Source of the DNA: Benincasa hispida | Taxonomy: Eukaryota; Streptophyta; Magnoliopsida; Cucurbitales; Cucurbitaceae | DNA: 64,000 nucleotides | NCBI RefSeq assembly: GCF_009727055.1 | Contig: NC_052351.1 | Location: 59,175,508-59,239,507 of the forward strand | Direction of reading: 5' to 3' | Shown here: positions 47,381 to 58,851 of the stretch, piece by piece | How positions within the stretch are numbered: position 1 is the stretch's first letter | Layout of the letters: each line of letters starts with the position of its first letter | Notes under the pieces: generated by a model | The model's input: the letters and a program-made list of their open reading frames with translations, nothing else | What the model was told of the DNA's origin: nothing | Databases searched by the model: none | Position numbers and translations under genes: made by a program

Positions 47381-48379
47381 TTCTATCTAAGTTCAAATTC
47401 TTTAGGTGGGATTAGTTGATCAAATTAAATATTGAAGCCTCTTTTGGTCACCATTTCTTTTCTTACAATGATTGAATTTTTAGCCACCCTCCAAAAACAA
47501 AAAAGAGTTTTTAAAATGCTAATCTTTTTAGTTTTCAAAATTTGGCTTGATTTTTTTAACCATTAGTAAAAAGTAGATAACAACGGAAGAAATATGAAAG
47601 TGAAAGTAATATCTATAGGTTTATTTTCAAAAACAAAAAAAAAAAAAAACAAAATAGTTATCAAACAGAAGATTAATTAAAAATGTTCCATAGTTGTTAA
47701 TTAAGTTAGTTGATTTTCTTTAAAGAAACAAAATAGAAAAATCTCCCTTTCTTGCAGTAATATTCGTTCTCTATCCACGCAAAATGAAATGGGAAATTCC
47801 TCGAAGATAGGGAATGGAATAGAGAGGGGACAGGATGGCCCGTGACATCTCTAAGTGTCTATTTGTTAATTTGAAAATAATGGATTCTATAAAAACATAG
47901 TTGTATTTTATGTTTTCAAATATATGTTTGGTAGCAGATTGAAAATTTAAATTCTAACTTCAACAATTTTTCAAAAGGTGTGATAATATATTATAAACCA
48001 TAACACTAATTATAGTTACTCACCAAATATTATGTTGAATATAAACTACTATTTTAATTTATAAATTTGTTTTATATCAATTTTTTTTTTTTTTGTATAA
48101 TCATTATTTTGGAAATTATGTTAAATGGCACAAACAATCAAATTATTTGAATATAAATATACCAAATTAATTTTGACTCTCAATTAATTCCAAACTTACT
48201 CTTATTTTTAAAGGGTTATACATAATTCTTCCAATTTCTATAATTTCTGAACCCATGCTCGTTTTGGAACCTGGAGATGTCCAAGCTACAGGCTTACCAT
48301 TCTTCTGATTTCTGTATTGTAGGAAAAGAAACCATGGGCAAAGCTAGAGTAAGGAGAATTTGTGGCGGTCAATGAGTAG
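47381..48379. other. AT-rich spacer with an old MITE fragment
   Basis: No gene seen. Poly-A at about 47634-47650. About 47760-47860 holds a reverse-oriented piece ending gacatctcta, related to 15065-15260. The remainder is unrecognised. Confidence 0.55.
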
Positions 48380-48990
48380 TAGGAGTGTTCGTGGGCTGGG
48401 TTGGGTTAGGTTAGATTGAAAGACTTTTTAGACTCAACCCAATTTTTCGGGTTGTAAAATTCTTCAACCCAAATAACCCTCATTAAAAAATGAACCCAAC
48501 CCAACCCAATCATGAAACATTTGGGTTGAGTTGGTTCGGATTACTCGAATCATTTATTTAAATTTTTTTTATAAAAGGAAGTAAAATGTTAATACGTAAA
48601 AATTTGATTTAACTATTTTCATATATGAACTAAGATTAACAACTCAATTTCAATTTATATAATGTATAATCCTTTTTCAAAGTGAAAAAAAACTATTTTT
48701 AAGAGTTGTTGAAAAATAAATTATCCAAAAAATGATAAAATTAAAGAAAACTAAAATAAATATAATATATCTAATTGTACATAAGCGGAAAAAAATTACA
48801 TTTTTAAGTTAATAATAAGTTCGGGTTGGTTTAGGTTATTTTAGGTGACCCATGAACCAACCCAATTCATAAAATTTTTATTTATTTGAACCCAACTCAA
48901 CTCAAAAAAGTTCATAACCCAATCCAAACCGAATGAGTTGGGTTGGATTGATCGGTTTTTTCGGGTCATCGGGTTTTTTTAACATTCCTA
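48380..48990. mobile_element. hAT-type MITE, about 610 bp
   Basis: Inverted ends TAGGAGTGTT (48380) and, reading the other strand, TAGGAATGTT (48990). Flanks atgagtag (48372-48379) and gtaagtag (48991-48998) agree at 6 of 8, consistent with an 8-bp hAT target duplication. Both arms are rich in gggttgggtt / aacccaaccc, so single strands could fold. No transposase. Confidence 0.75.
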
Positions 48991-49507
48991 GTAAGTAGTT
49001 TTTAATTTGGGGATTTTTACACAGCCCCCTCAAGGAAAATGTCTGCAATTTGGAAATTTGGCACGAACTTATCAATTCTTATACGGCCCCCCAATTCTTA
49101 TACAACCGCCTCGATGACTCTCTAAATTAAGGTCATGTTTATCCTAGGGGAAACATAATAAGCCAGCGGTAATTTGAAAATGTGTCCCATTTGATTGTGT
49201 TTGTTGTTGTTTACTTGTGTTTCGTAATCATAATGAAATGTGGAGCCCACTTCATAGTCTATAATAAAAGAATACAACTTAATTGAGGAACGAAAGGTGA
49301 CCAATCTATTTTCGTTTGGATATTACGTGGGACCCACTAGCTAATGTCACTATTATTATCGTTACATATATTGTTATAGTTACAGTAGGAGAATTATATG
49401 AATATGTCAATTACTGTTATTGATTAATCCTAAAGGATAATGGTAACAATAATAATAAAAAAAAAAAAAAAAAAAAGAAGTTAAGTTTGCAAAATGTCTA
49501 AGTAAAC
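48991..49507. repeat. Spacer with a MITE-like segment and poly-A
   Basis: About 49128-49450 shares ordered words with 55100-55533: gaggaacgaa, gtgctcaatct/ggtgaccaatct, gggacccacta, ttatcgttacat and ataacaata-like text. The ends here are eroded. Poly-A lies at about 49459-49477. No gene; the 49122-49304 frame is not supported. Confidence 0.5.
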
Positions 49508-50450
49508 TGTTGGGATTTATGCCCTAAAGCTTTGTAGTTAATTAGTTATTTGATATAATAATGAATTATTTTATATATGCAATAGTTAGTTATTCATTAT
49601 ATGAAAAATCCAAGGTTAGTTCATGAGACTTGAACAATATGTAATGGACATACAATTGGATCATGTTTCAGGTAATAACCTAAAGGGTCTATAGTATATA
49701 AATTAAGGTTGGGTGCCTTATCCTAGTAACACTATGGATACGAACCACTTTGTAGTTATTACAAATGTTATAAGTGTTACAAACGATTTGATCCAAATCA
49801 TTCATGTAAAGACATGTGAATGGGGGTATCATATACAATGAGTTTGTATAAGACCAGACCGCAAAATACTTAATCTCTCATTGTAACGCTGTTAATTGAA
49901 GAGATTAATATTTCATAGGATAATCATGTAACTCAGATCTCAATTCTAAGTGAGTTATGGACTTCTATCTATGAGGATAGTCCTTTAATTTGAATGGGTG
50001 AAATTGGCGTGAGATGCTGACTCAATAAGTCTATCATTTTGGAGATTTGTCCGAGTATGGAGCTAGAAACATAGCTACAGAAGATGAAATCTATTCCTTT
50101 CTACCTTTAGGGTAAGTAGAGGAGTAGTTCTCTTAAGTATTGATTCCAAGTCTTGAACAAAGGTTACTCACTCTCTCGCTAGCCCGAGAAAGACTTGGTT
50201 TATGGTAGACCATAAATAGATTGTTCATTAGTAGGGTCAGTGGTACTTAAGAAGTTAGAGGTAATGAAAGGGGTAAAATGATACTTTGACCCAATTGTCA
50301 TTACGAACTGCTAGTGAAGGATCGACTTACTAGTAATGAATAAATCTATGGACGCAACATGTTCTACAAGGCGAATAGTGCAACTATGGATATTTGGTGG
50401 ATTGATTCGTTTATAGCTCTAAAAAAGAGCTATAATTCCTAGCTTAACTC
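49508..50450 (+). mobile_element. Family D-like LTR, first 940 bp
   Basis: Starts TGTTGGGATTTATGCCC and follows the D/A LTR word order (gggtgccttatcc, actatggatacg, gtgagttatgg, gagattaa...). It is lost near 50450 where gypsy-like sequence begins, so it is truncated. No coding region. Confidence 0.75.
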
Positions 50451-51460
50451 AAGGTCGTTAGTAGATTTTTAATGTTAAATTATCCTATTTTACAAGTATC
50501 GAGCAACCAAGAGGTAGTACCGAGCGTTTTGAGCCAAGTAGGGTTAGCTTGAAGTAATTTGGAGGTAATTTATGTATTCGGGCTTCAAATGAGTAAAAAT
50601 GACCAAAATGCCCCTGACATGAGCATCGCAACGCTCATCAATCCTTCAGTCCAATGTTGAAAGGCAGTAGCTGCGGATATAGGGTAGCGTTACAACACTG
50701 TCCCTAGCGTTGCAACATTACGGGTTTTGATGGAGATCCTAACATCCCCGCAGGCGCCTCTTGTGTAACCAAGCATCAGACCAGCATTGCATCCCTTGCC
50801 CAATGCTCGAAGACCATCTTCATAAAAGCGTTGGAATGTTGTCCCTAGTGTTGCAACGCTCCAACGATTTCTATATATACTCTTTTCGATTTTAGGTTAA
50901 ATTTTATGTTGATTTTGATGGAGGCCGAGGAAAGGCCTAGTTTTCTTCTTTCCCCTTTATTTTTTCAGTATCAATAGGTTAGATTTTTATTTTTCTTTTG
51001 GGTTGTAATCATGGATCATATCTTCTTCTTGAATTTGTCTATGAATTCATGAGATAATTCCTATTTAATTCTTTAGAATAAGAGGTTCCATATTCTATTT
51101 TTTTAGATTTATTTAATTGGATTTATTGTGATTCAATTCTATGCTTTCTTTGAATCTTGATCTAATTGAGATTGACGTCTATGTGTTGGATTGACGATCC
51201 TACCATAGTTGCTTATCTTTGCTAGTTAATTTCGAGCTTGTGTGTTTTCTTGTATTCGTATATGCTCGAATTTACCCCCGTAGTATAGGATTGAATGTGA
51301 ACACTTTGATTTATAGGCTGGACTAGAATCCTAGTAATGCATGTTTGACCTAGGTTCAAAGATCAATTTGATTAATTAAATAAGGTTATCCAATCAATTA
51401 ATCAACACAATTATATCCTCAATCTTCATGCATATGAATTTTATTTCTATATGGCTTTTG
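50451..51460 (+). repeat. Probable gypsy LTR fragment
   Basis: Text such as caaaatgcccctgacatgag, repeated gcgttgcaac words (about 50625-50870), a TATATATACTC box at about 50870-50882, ggaggccgaggaaaggcctag and the later ggttgtaatcatggatc resembles LTRs of Tat/Athila-like elements. I could not define ends or a target duplication. Confidence 0.45.
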
Positions 51461-51930
51461 GAAAACTTAGTTTTCTTTTTTCTTTTTTTTTTTTTTAAAA
51501 AAAAGACCTAAAAATATAGAAGGTTGAATAAAGTGGTTTGGGATATCATTTGCTTCAACTATCAATTATCACTAAACATAAATCTCAAATAGATAAAATA
51601 TCAAATAAGTATATCATTAATATACTTCTATCTTAGTCTATAAGTGATATAAATACAATCAATAATAGATTCCTATCATTTTCTATCAATAAAATAACAA
51701 AATTAAACTAAAATGCAAACATGCTCTTTGTGAAGATACAAATAAAAAATCTTTGAATCACAAACCAAATACTATATATCAACAAATTAAAAACAAAATG
51801 AAATCTCGATAGACTTTGATAGATTGATATCATTTGATTATCAAATTGCACAAATAATTAAATCAGAGTCTATAAATGATATACTTATTTTAGAAAAAAC
51901 AGTCATATACTTATAATTATATCATATACT
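51461..51930. repeat. AT-rich spacer with gatagactt/tctatca degenerate repeats
   Basis: Poly-T and poly-A at about 51470-51505, then scattered words like ctatcattttctatca and gatagactttgatagattgat. Similar text recurs at 53840-54600, outside the Harbinger-like element. No gene. Confidence 0.55.
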
Positions 51931-51933
51931 TAA

Positions 51934-53837
51934 GGGGTTGTTTGGGGCACTGAGTTGAGATAGGATGTCTGGAGTTCATATGTGTGTGGAGTTCATATAT
52001 TTGTGGAGTTCACATATCTGTGTTTGAGGTGTAAAGTTATTTGGTCTGAGTTCATATGTTTGTGTTTGGAGTATAGAATTATTTGGTTTGAATTCATGTC
52101 TATGTTTGGGGTACAGAGTCGAGTTCATATGTCTAGGTATCTAATGCAGTTTTTTTAACTCTAAATAATATGTTTTTATGATTACTATTTTTATTTTGAA
52201 ACTTTTTTATTCAATAATTCTATCTGACTTTGTTTGAATAAAATATGGATAGTAATTTTTTTCTTTCAATTTTTAAAACTTTTCTTTCTTTCTTTCTTTC
52301 TTTCTTTCTTTTTTGGGCAACGAACAACAATTAACCCATTACATTTCTGGTAGAAATATGGTTAAATAAAATGAGAAACTAAAGCGAAATCAAAACTTTT
52401 GATTGTAGCTAATTTTTCTCCATGAATTTCATTATCATCTTCTTTTTTTCTTCTTCTTCCTATGGGTGCTCTATATTTTTACTATGTCATGATTTTTTAA
52501 AATAAATCTCCCTCATTATCGTAACATCCAATGGAATGTCACCGCATTTCTTCAACAGTTTCGCTTTCATTTCCTCTGAATTTGGAGGATCATCAGAGAA
52601 CAAATCTCTATTTTCACTAATTCTTGCTAAAAAATGTTACAAGAAAAAAAAAATTCATTTTATGGTTTTCTTTTTGTTGTATGTTACATACTTTTCGTCT
52701 AAATATTCTTAACACTCATTTGATATGCGAATTTATTACGTATAGATATTACACTTAATGTAGACAAAATAATATTTTTTTTATATAATCAACAACCTTA
52801 CAACATACTTTAACAGTCATCAGTCTTATACTAGTCGAAAGTGGTTGTCGAAGTTGATTATTGAAGATGATTTTTGTTGGAATTTGTAGTCGGAGGTGGT
52901 TGTTGGAGCCTGAAGTTGGTCACATGAAGGTGTATTGGAGTTGCTTGAATTTTTTCATTGGAGGTGGTTTTCGAATTCCAGAGTTGGTAGGGTGAAAGTA
53001 GTTGTCGAAATTGATTATCGAAGATGATTTTTGCTGAAAAATGTAGTCAGAGGTGACTGTCGGAGCCCGAAGTTAGTTGCATGAAAGTGGTATTAGAGTT
53101 GGTTGTCAGAGTTTGTCGCCGAAGGTGGTTATCAAAACCTCGAGTTGGTCGTCATAGTTGCTCACTCAAAGGTGATCATCGAATGTGATTTTCATTAGAG
53201 TTTGTAGTTGGAGGTTGTTGTTGGAGCCTACAAAGATAGTTTCGGAGTTGGACATCAGAGTTTGTTGTCAGAGCGAATTGATCGTCTAAGTTGGTAGAGC
53301 AAAGGTGGTCGTCGGAGTTAACTCACCGAAGGTGGTTGTCGGAGGCCAGAATTGGTTGTCAGAGTTGGTCGCGCAAAGGTTGTCGGAGCTCGAAGTTAGT
53401 TGTCGAAGCTGCATCGAAGGTGGTTGTCAGAGTCTGGATTTCATCACCGGAATTGTCATCAGAGATGGTTGTCGGAGCCCAGAGTTGGTCGTCGAAGTTG
53501 TCATCGGAGGTGGTTTTCGGAGTCCGGAGTTGCTCGTCGGTGTGTTCATCGGAGACAGTTGTCGGAGCCCGGAGTTAGTTCTCGGAGTGTGACAATGGCC
53601 GATGGGTGGAGCCATTGAAAACATGGGAAAAAGAAAGAGTTGNAGACAGTTGTCGGAGCCCGGAGTTAGTTCTCGGAGTGTGACAATGGCCGATGGGTGG
53701 AGCCATTGAAAACATGGGAAAAAGAAAGAGTTGGGGTGAGTTGGTAAAATATACCAACTCAACTTCACCAATATTAACCATGAATTGGTATATTATACCA
53801 ACTCAACTCAACTCATGTTGGTGAGCCAAACACCCCC
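51934..53837 (+). mobile_element. PIF/Harbinger-like non-autonomous element containing a minisatellite
   Basis: Ends GGGGTTGTTTGG (51934) and, on the other strand, GGGGGTGTTTGG (53837), with flanking taa (51931-51933) and tca (53838-53840) fitting a 3-bp target. The left part has repeated gagttcatatgt words, a (TTTC)n run at about 52275-52312, and text also found at 61420-62107 in reverse. The right part is a minisatellite. No transposase. Class is inferred from termini. Confidence 0.6.
52840..53733 (+). repeat. Degenerate minisatellite of gtcggag-rich words, plus a 90-bp duplication across a single N
   Basis: Irregular units of roughly 30-60 bp built from ggtggttgtcggagcc and gagttggtcgtcg words run from about 52840 to 53600. 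The segment 53553-53642 is repeated exactly at 53644-53733 with one N at 53643. The open frames (53291-53578, 53305-53592, 53400-53618, and minus 53427-53781) are all the repeat read in different frames and are not genes. Confidence 0.85.
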
Positions 53838-54600
53838 TCATACTTCTATATACTTTTCTCAAGGTCTATCATCATATACCGTAGGTTTTGATTGTCTCTT
53901 TAATCTCAAATTATCAAGATGACTACATGTAAAAACAAACTATCAGTTTATCATTAACCACAAACCTTAAACAAATAAAGTATCAAATAAGTATATCATT
54001 AATAGACTTTTACCATTATGTCTGTATCTATCAGTGATAGTAATATAATTAGTGATAGACTTCTATAATTTTTTATCACTGATTGACAGTGATGGAGGTC
54101 TATCGTTGATAGATAGTGATAAAAGTATATCACTAATATACTTCTCTATTCTATCACTTCTATTGTTAGACTTTTATTTATTACTTAAAATTTTAAGTAA
54201 AAATAATCGATAGAGTTGAAATAACAAAAAAGAAAAAAAAAAAAAAAACAGTGATAGACTTTCTATATACATCTATCAAAATCTATTAGACATAAGCAAT
54301 AATATAATATATCGGAGTCTATCTTAATTTATCAACAAAATGGTTCATCAATCATATATTTATAATTCTATCCGTGACATAATTCTATATACTTCTATTA
54401 GGGTCTAATCTAATTTAATCTAAATTACTTAACAAAGTTGAAATTCAAAATTAAATTCTAATTGACCGAAATAACCTTTTTTGAAAACACATTATCAAGA
54501 TGGTCTACATATAAAGACAAACAATAAGTTTATCACTAAACACAAACCTTAAACAAATAGACTATCAAATAAGCAAATCAATTATACGTGTCTATCATTG
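53838..54600. repeat. AT-rich degenerate tctatca/tgatag repeats
   Basis: Many short inverted words (ctatcactgat, gatagtgataaaag, tctatcgttgatag) at variable spacing, a pattern I associate with cucurbit intergenic DNA. Poly-A at about 54226-54248. No gene. Confidence 0.6.
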
Positions 54601-55099
54601 TTTAACACTAAAATAAGAAATTTTGGGCTTCCAACGTTTTTTTGTGCCTTCAATAGACTTTTTGGACATTTTCTATAGATCAAAAGTAAATTTTGTTATA
54701 TTTGCAATTGGTTTTCAATTTTTCTATTTTTGTAATATTTTAGCCTCATTTTGCTATATATGCAAAGAACCCTTATCATTTTGTAATATCATATGATATA
54801 TTTTAATTTGAAAAAGATAATTGAGTTAAAAATGTGAAATACTATATTTGTTAATATTTCAATCTTTTTTAATATAATTTTGAAATTTCAATTTCAAATT
54901 CAGAATCTCAGTGCTAAAAACAAAAAAATGTTATTTTCAACATTTGTGCTATTTAAATCACAGAATTCAAAAACAAGTTTCGAAAACAGAATTCAACCTG
55001 TCTATCAAATGCATATTCACAATAAAACAAAACCTGAGTTGCCTACCAAACAGGCCCTATATTTCTTTCTCCCGAATTTATGGTTTTTTTTTTCTTTTA
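54601..55099. other. AT-rich spacer, nothing recognised
   Basis: No coding, RNA or transposon signature. Open frames 54880-55146 and 54911-55120 overlap each other in different frames and have AT-driven composition. Confidence 0.5.
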
Positions 55100-55533
55100 G
55101 GCTACGTTTACCTCAAGTGAAATGTAATCCATCAGTAGTGATTTAAAAAGTGGACCATAGTTGATTACATTTGTTGTCTTTATCTGTGTACTATAATCGT
55201 AATGAACTATGGAGCCAACCTCTAAATTTGTAATCAAAACGAATCTAGTTGAGGAACGAATGGTGCTCAATCTAATTGTATTTAAAAATTACATAGGACC
55301 CACTACTCTTAACGTTATCATTATAGATATAGTTACATTTACTGCTACCATTGCCATTAGAGTCAAATAGTAACGGTAATCATAACAATAAATGTGATAG
55401 ATTCGTAATTCTAAGTAAACACGATCAAAATCAATTCAATTATATTTGTGATTCAAATTCATTATGATTGATCCATCAATTAGAATTTCATTACGATTAT
55501 ACTAGTTTTCATTCTAAATCGATAAACGTGGCC
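55100..55533. mobile_element. MITE-like element, about 430 bp
   Basis: Inverted ends GGCTACGTTTA (55100-55110) and TAAACGTGGCC (55523-55533) with one mismatch. A diverged relative is at about 49128-49450. I find no clear target duplication, so the superfamily is open. Confidence 0.55.
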
Positions 55534-55728
55534 TCAACTCAATTCAATAACATACATGAGGTTGCTAGGTTGAAACCCTAACTTCTTGTTTAACTAGTTA
55601 ACGTTGGCTCTTAATAGCCTCTACCTTAATGAACGAGAAAGAGCTTCTTATCTCTATCATTAGACAAAATGTGAAAGATTCGACCTTCCGTTGTCGCCCA
55701 CAAAACCATAGACGACCGATTCCCCACC

Positions 55729-55904
55729 ATGGCCGCACCATCATCATCTTCTCGGAGGGCCACAACCACCTCATCTCGGCCACTCTTTTGTCGTCCTGTC
55801 CTCTTCTTCTTCCCTATCGTTATCTTTCTTATTCACGTGAACACCACGTGGCTCCCTACTTTCCGCATTCAATTCTCTACCAGTTGGCTTCAGATGATGT
55901 TCTG
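55729..55904 (+). CDS. Candidate orphan first exon of a membrane protein
   Basis: The ATG at 55729-55731 lies in a strong CACCATGG context. The frame is open for 59 codons up to a consensus donor TCTG/GTAAGA (intron start 55905). Read on, it meets TAA at 55906-55908. The predicted start MAAPSSSSRRATTTSSRP is Ser/Thr/Arg-rich and is followed by a hydrophobic stretch PVLFFFPIVIFLI (residues about 26-38) and then NTTWLP, a type II signal-anchor pattern. The sequence is GC-richer than its surroundings and has many Pro/Ser/Arg codons. No second exon is convincing: the best acceptor (about 56263) leads into a tandem repeat. It could be a gene fragment, a 5' exon of something lost, or chance. I do not recognise the family. 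Confidence 0.35.
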
Positions 55905-56285
55905 GTAAGATGGAGAATTTCAATACGTTTCGTCTATCTGTTGGACCTTCTTTATACAATATTGTTCTGTTATAACTGCTTTGACCCTTTTGTTTGGTTT
56001 TGATCTTTAACAATCAATGGCCGTTTGGGGCAGATTTCAGTGGGGTTTTGCTTTTCGGAGGGAATATATGGTATTCTTCGTTGATTTTTCATTTGTGGTT
56101 ACAATGGTTGCCTCTTTGATTTGTTTGGAATCTCAAGCACTTGGTAATTGGATTGTTTTAGATTAAGAACTGAATTTCCATATTGATCAGAATTAGGGTT
56201 TTGGCCTTGTGTTGGGATTTAAAAGAATAATGAATTGTTTTTTGTTTCACTTGGATACCCTAGGAAGGCAGTTGATTTTGGTGAA
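55905..56285 (+). other. Possible intron or spacer between orphan exon and tandem repeat
   Basis: T-rich sequence typical of plant introns (ttgatttttcatttgtgg, tttgtttggaatc). No other signal. Confidence 0.35.
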
Positions 56286-57130
56286 GATTTCTTAAGACTT
56301 GTTCAAACCGCTGCTTATTATAATATAATACATTTCAAATGGCTGTTAGTTTTCGAGAATGATATGTCCTATGTCCTTCCAATTGCAATAACTGGGTTGG
56401 CTAACATGAGTATAACCCAACAAGTCCTTTCGACTAAAAGGTTAGAGGTTCGGATTTTCACCTCACATGATATTGAACTAAAAACATAGAAAAATAAAAA
56501 GAAAAGAAGCAAGGATGGTGCGTGAAAATTCTCTTGTTTAAACAATTTAAAATGAAAAGTAAAGATGAGTGGATATTTAGATCTCTCAAGACTTGTTCTA
56601 ACTGTTGCTTAATATAATAGAATAGATTATAAATGGTCGTTGGAATTCTAGAATGATATGTCCTTGTAATAGGAATATTGGAGTGGCCAATATGACCGTA
56701 ACTTAACTGGTCATTTCGGCTGAAGGGTCAAAGATTCAGATCTTCATTCAACATGATATTGGACATAAAAAAAGAAATGAAAAGAAGCAAGGATGGTGTG
56801 TGAAAATTCTCCTGTTGAAACAAATGTAGAGATGAGTGAATATTTAGATCTCGTAAGGCTTGTTCTAACTATTGCTTATCAAATAGATTAGATTTCAAAT
56901 AGTCGTTAGTTTTTTATAGATTGATATGATATGTCCTTGGAATAGGAATATTAGAGTGCTCAATATGAACATAACGTAAGTAGTCATTTCAACTGAGAGG
57001 TCAGAGGTTTAGATCTTTACCCCATATGATTTTGAACTCAAGAAAAAAAAAGGAAAAAAGAAGCAAGGATGGTGTGTGAAAATTCTCCACTGAAATGAAA
57101 CGTAAAGATAAGTGGCTATTTAGATTTATC
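56286..57130 (+). repeat. Tandem repeat of about 265-295 bp, 3 copies, with tRNA-like promoter boxes
   Basis: Units begin near 56294, 56588 and 56855 with aagacttgttc or aaggcttgttc, and a stub follows at about 57110. Each carries a tRNA-like pair. The middle copy has A-box-like taacttaactgg (56699-56710) and B-box-like agattcagatc (56732-56742). The first copy has gaggttcggatttt at about 56446, and the third taacgtaagtag (about 56972) and aggtttagatc (57004-57014). Each continues to aaaagaagcaaggatggtg and gtgaaaattctc. It is probably a tandemly multiplied tRNA-derived SINE or pseudo-tRNA. I could not fold a full tRNA. Confidence 0.55.
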
Positions 57131-57277
57131 ACTAGGAAGAGAGGTGGGGGACAACAGTTGGACTTGAGGATTATTAAAGTTGCTATCAGTATTTTAAATG
57201 TCAATATGGTCAAGTAGTTCAACTTCTCGGGCAATTTGGGAATAAAGCTGTCATGTCAAAAATGTGATGAGAGACCC

Positions 57278-57285
57278 TATAAATA
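57278..57285 (+). promoter_or_regulatory. TATA box of the UGT gene
   Basis: TATAAATA, 52 bp upstream of the ATG at 57337, in ccctataaataacc. With initiation about 30 bp further, the 5' leader would be about 25 nt. No other core element was identified. Confidence 0.7.
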
Positions 57286-57336
57286 ACCTAGTAACTCCAC
57301 CAATCTAGCAGATACCAAACACTTCCAAAAAAGGTC

Positions 57337-58851
57337 ATGGAGAAGAAGCAAAAAGAGAAAAAAGGGCATTTGGTGCTTGTTCCTTGCCCTTTACCAAGCC
57401 ACACGTCTCCCATGCTTCACTTAGCCAAACTTCTTCACTCTCAGGGTTTCTCTATTACCATAATTCACACACAACTTAACTCTCCAAATCAATCTCATTA
57501 CCCTGAGTTCTCTTTTGAATCCATCGGTGGTAGCCTGTTGGAGAGCTACAGTGCCTTTGATGGGGATGTTATGCTTTTTCTTTCAGAACTCAACATGAAG
57601 TGTGAAATCCCATTCCATGACTGTTTGATAAAAATGCAATTGGGCAGTCAATACAATCCAATCTCCTGTATAATATATGACTCCGTTATGTATTTTTCTG
57701 CAGCAGTTGCTGATGATCTGCAGATTTTTAGAATTGTTTTGCGGACAAGTAGTGCTGCAAACTACATCGGGCTATCAATTCTTGATGAGAATGATTGTCA
57801 TCCAAGCCAAGGTGGGTGCAAGTATACTAGAATTAGTGTATCTTCTTTTACAGGATATCAAATATTCTCTCATATATAATAGGATAAAATGATAAATGAG
57901 ATCTTATTTGTGTACTTCTGTGGAAGGATAATCAAATCTTACTTTGTTTCAGAACGCCAAATGGAGGAACCGGTTGCTGGGTTTCCCTTTCTGAGAATTA
58001 AGGACATGCCACTGTTCAGCACACAGAATCACACAAGGAAGGTTTTAACCTGCATTTACAATGGAACCAAAACTGCTTCAGCTATCATATGGAATTCCCT
58101 TTGGTGTCTTGAGCATGCCTTGTTCAAGAAAATCGAAGATGAAACCTTGGTTCCAGTCTTTCCCATAGGACCTCTTCAAAAGCACTATAGCAACTTTTCC
58201 ACCAATGTTTTAAGTGAAGAGCAGAGTTGTATTGCTTGGTTAGACAAACAAGCTCCAAGTTCTGTGGTCTATGTAAGCACTGGTAGTGTCATTACTATGT
58301 CGAAAGATGAACTATTAGAGATGGCTTGGGGGCTAGCCAATAGTGACCAACCCTTCCTGTGGGTGGTGAGGGCTTGTCTAGTCAATGGCTCAGATGGAGT
58401 TGAGCAGTTGCCTAGAGAATTTCATGAGGCTACCCGAAGTCGCTGCAGGATTGCTAGTTGGTTGCCACAGCAAAAAGTTTTGGCACACAAATCAATTGGA
58501 TGCTTTTTGACTCATAACGGTTGGAACTCAACGATCGAGAGTATAGCAGAAGGCATTCCAATGCTTTGTTGGCCCCGAGTTGGGGATCAGAGGGTGAATG
58601 CAAGATTCGTTAGCCATGTCTGGAGGGTTGGCTTACAGTTGGAGGACAGATTGTTGAGAGATGAAATCGACAGGGCCATTCGAACACTCTTCATGGACGA
58701 AGAGGGTATCAAAATCCAAAAGCAAGCCAAGGAGTTAAAAAAGAACGTTGAAATCTCCCTGAGACAAGGAGGGGCTTCAAGTGATTTCTTAGCCAGATTA
58801 GTCAAGTACATTAGACTTCAAGAAACAATGATAAGGTTGTCAAATGCTTGA
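57337..58851 (+). CDS. UDP-glycosyltransferase, UGT76-like, two exons
   Basis: Transfers a sugar from UDP-sugar to a small acceptor in the cytosol, a plant family-1 (GT1) enzyme. Exon 1 is 57337-57811 and exon 2 is 57953-58851, joined in phase to 457 residues, within the family's usual 450-490. The junction AAG/gtgggt ... gtttcag/AAC gives HPSQERQMEEP, matching the normal sequence and intron position of UGT76 genes. N-terminus: PLPSHTSPM with the likely catalytic His22; the probable partner Asp115 lies in CIIYDSVMYF. PSPG box: 44 residues, 328-371, from WLPQQKVLAH via HNGWNSTIES to WPRVGDQ. Its last residue is Gln, which in this family usually favours UDP-glucose. The family motif VSFGS is VSTGS here. 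No signal peptide, as expected. No stops or frameshifts. Acceptor unknown; UGT76 members act on defence or phytohormone-related acids, terpenoids and flavonoids. Confidence 0.93.
57812..57952 (+). other. UGT intron, 141 bp, phase 1
   Basis: Donor gtgggt, acceptor ttacttTgtttcag. The interior has in-frame stops, so the readable frames that continue past 57811 (to 57879) or start at 57889 are not exons. Splicing is predicted from sequence and family intron position only. Confidence 0.88.

Noticed and set aside
53291..53618. Three overlapping frames of 72-95 codons rich in Ser, Trp, Val, Arg
   Set aside because: All three frames of the same minisatellite are open, the mark of repeat composition, not coding.
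57812..57879. Unspliced continuation of UGT exon 1
   Set aside because: Reading on replaces conserved family sequence with unrelated residues and hits a stop; splicing at 57811/57953 restores the family pattern.
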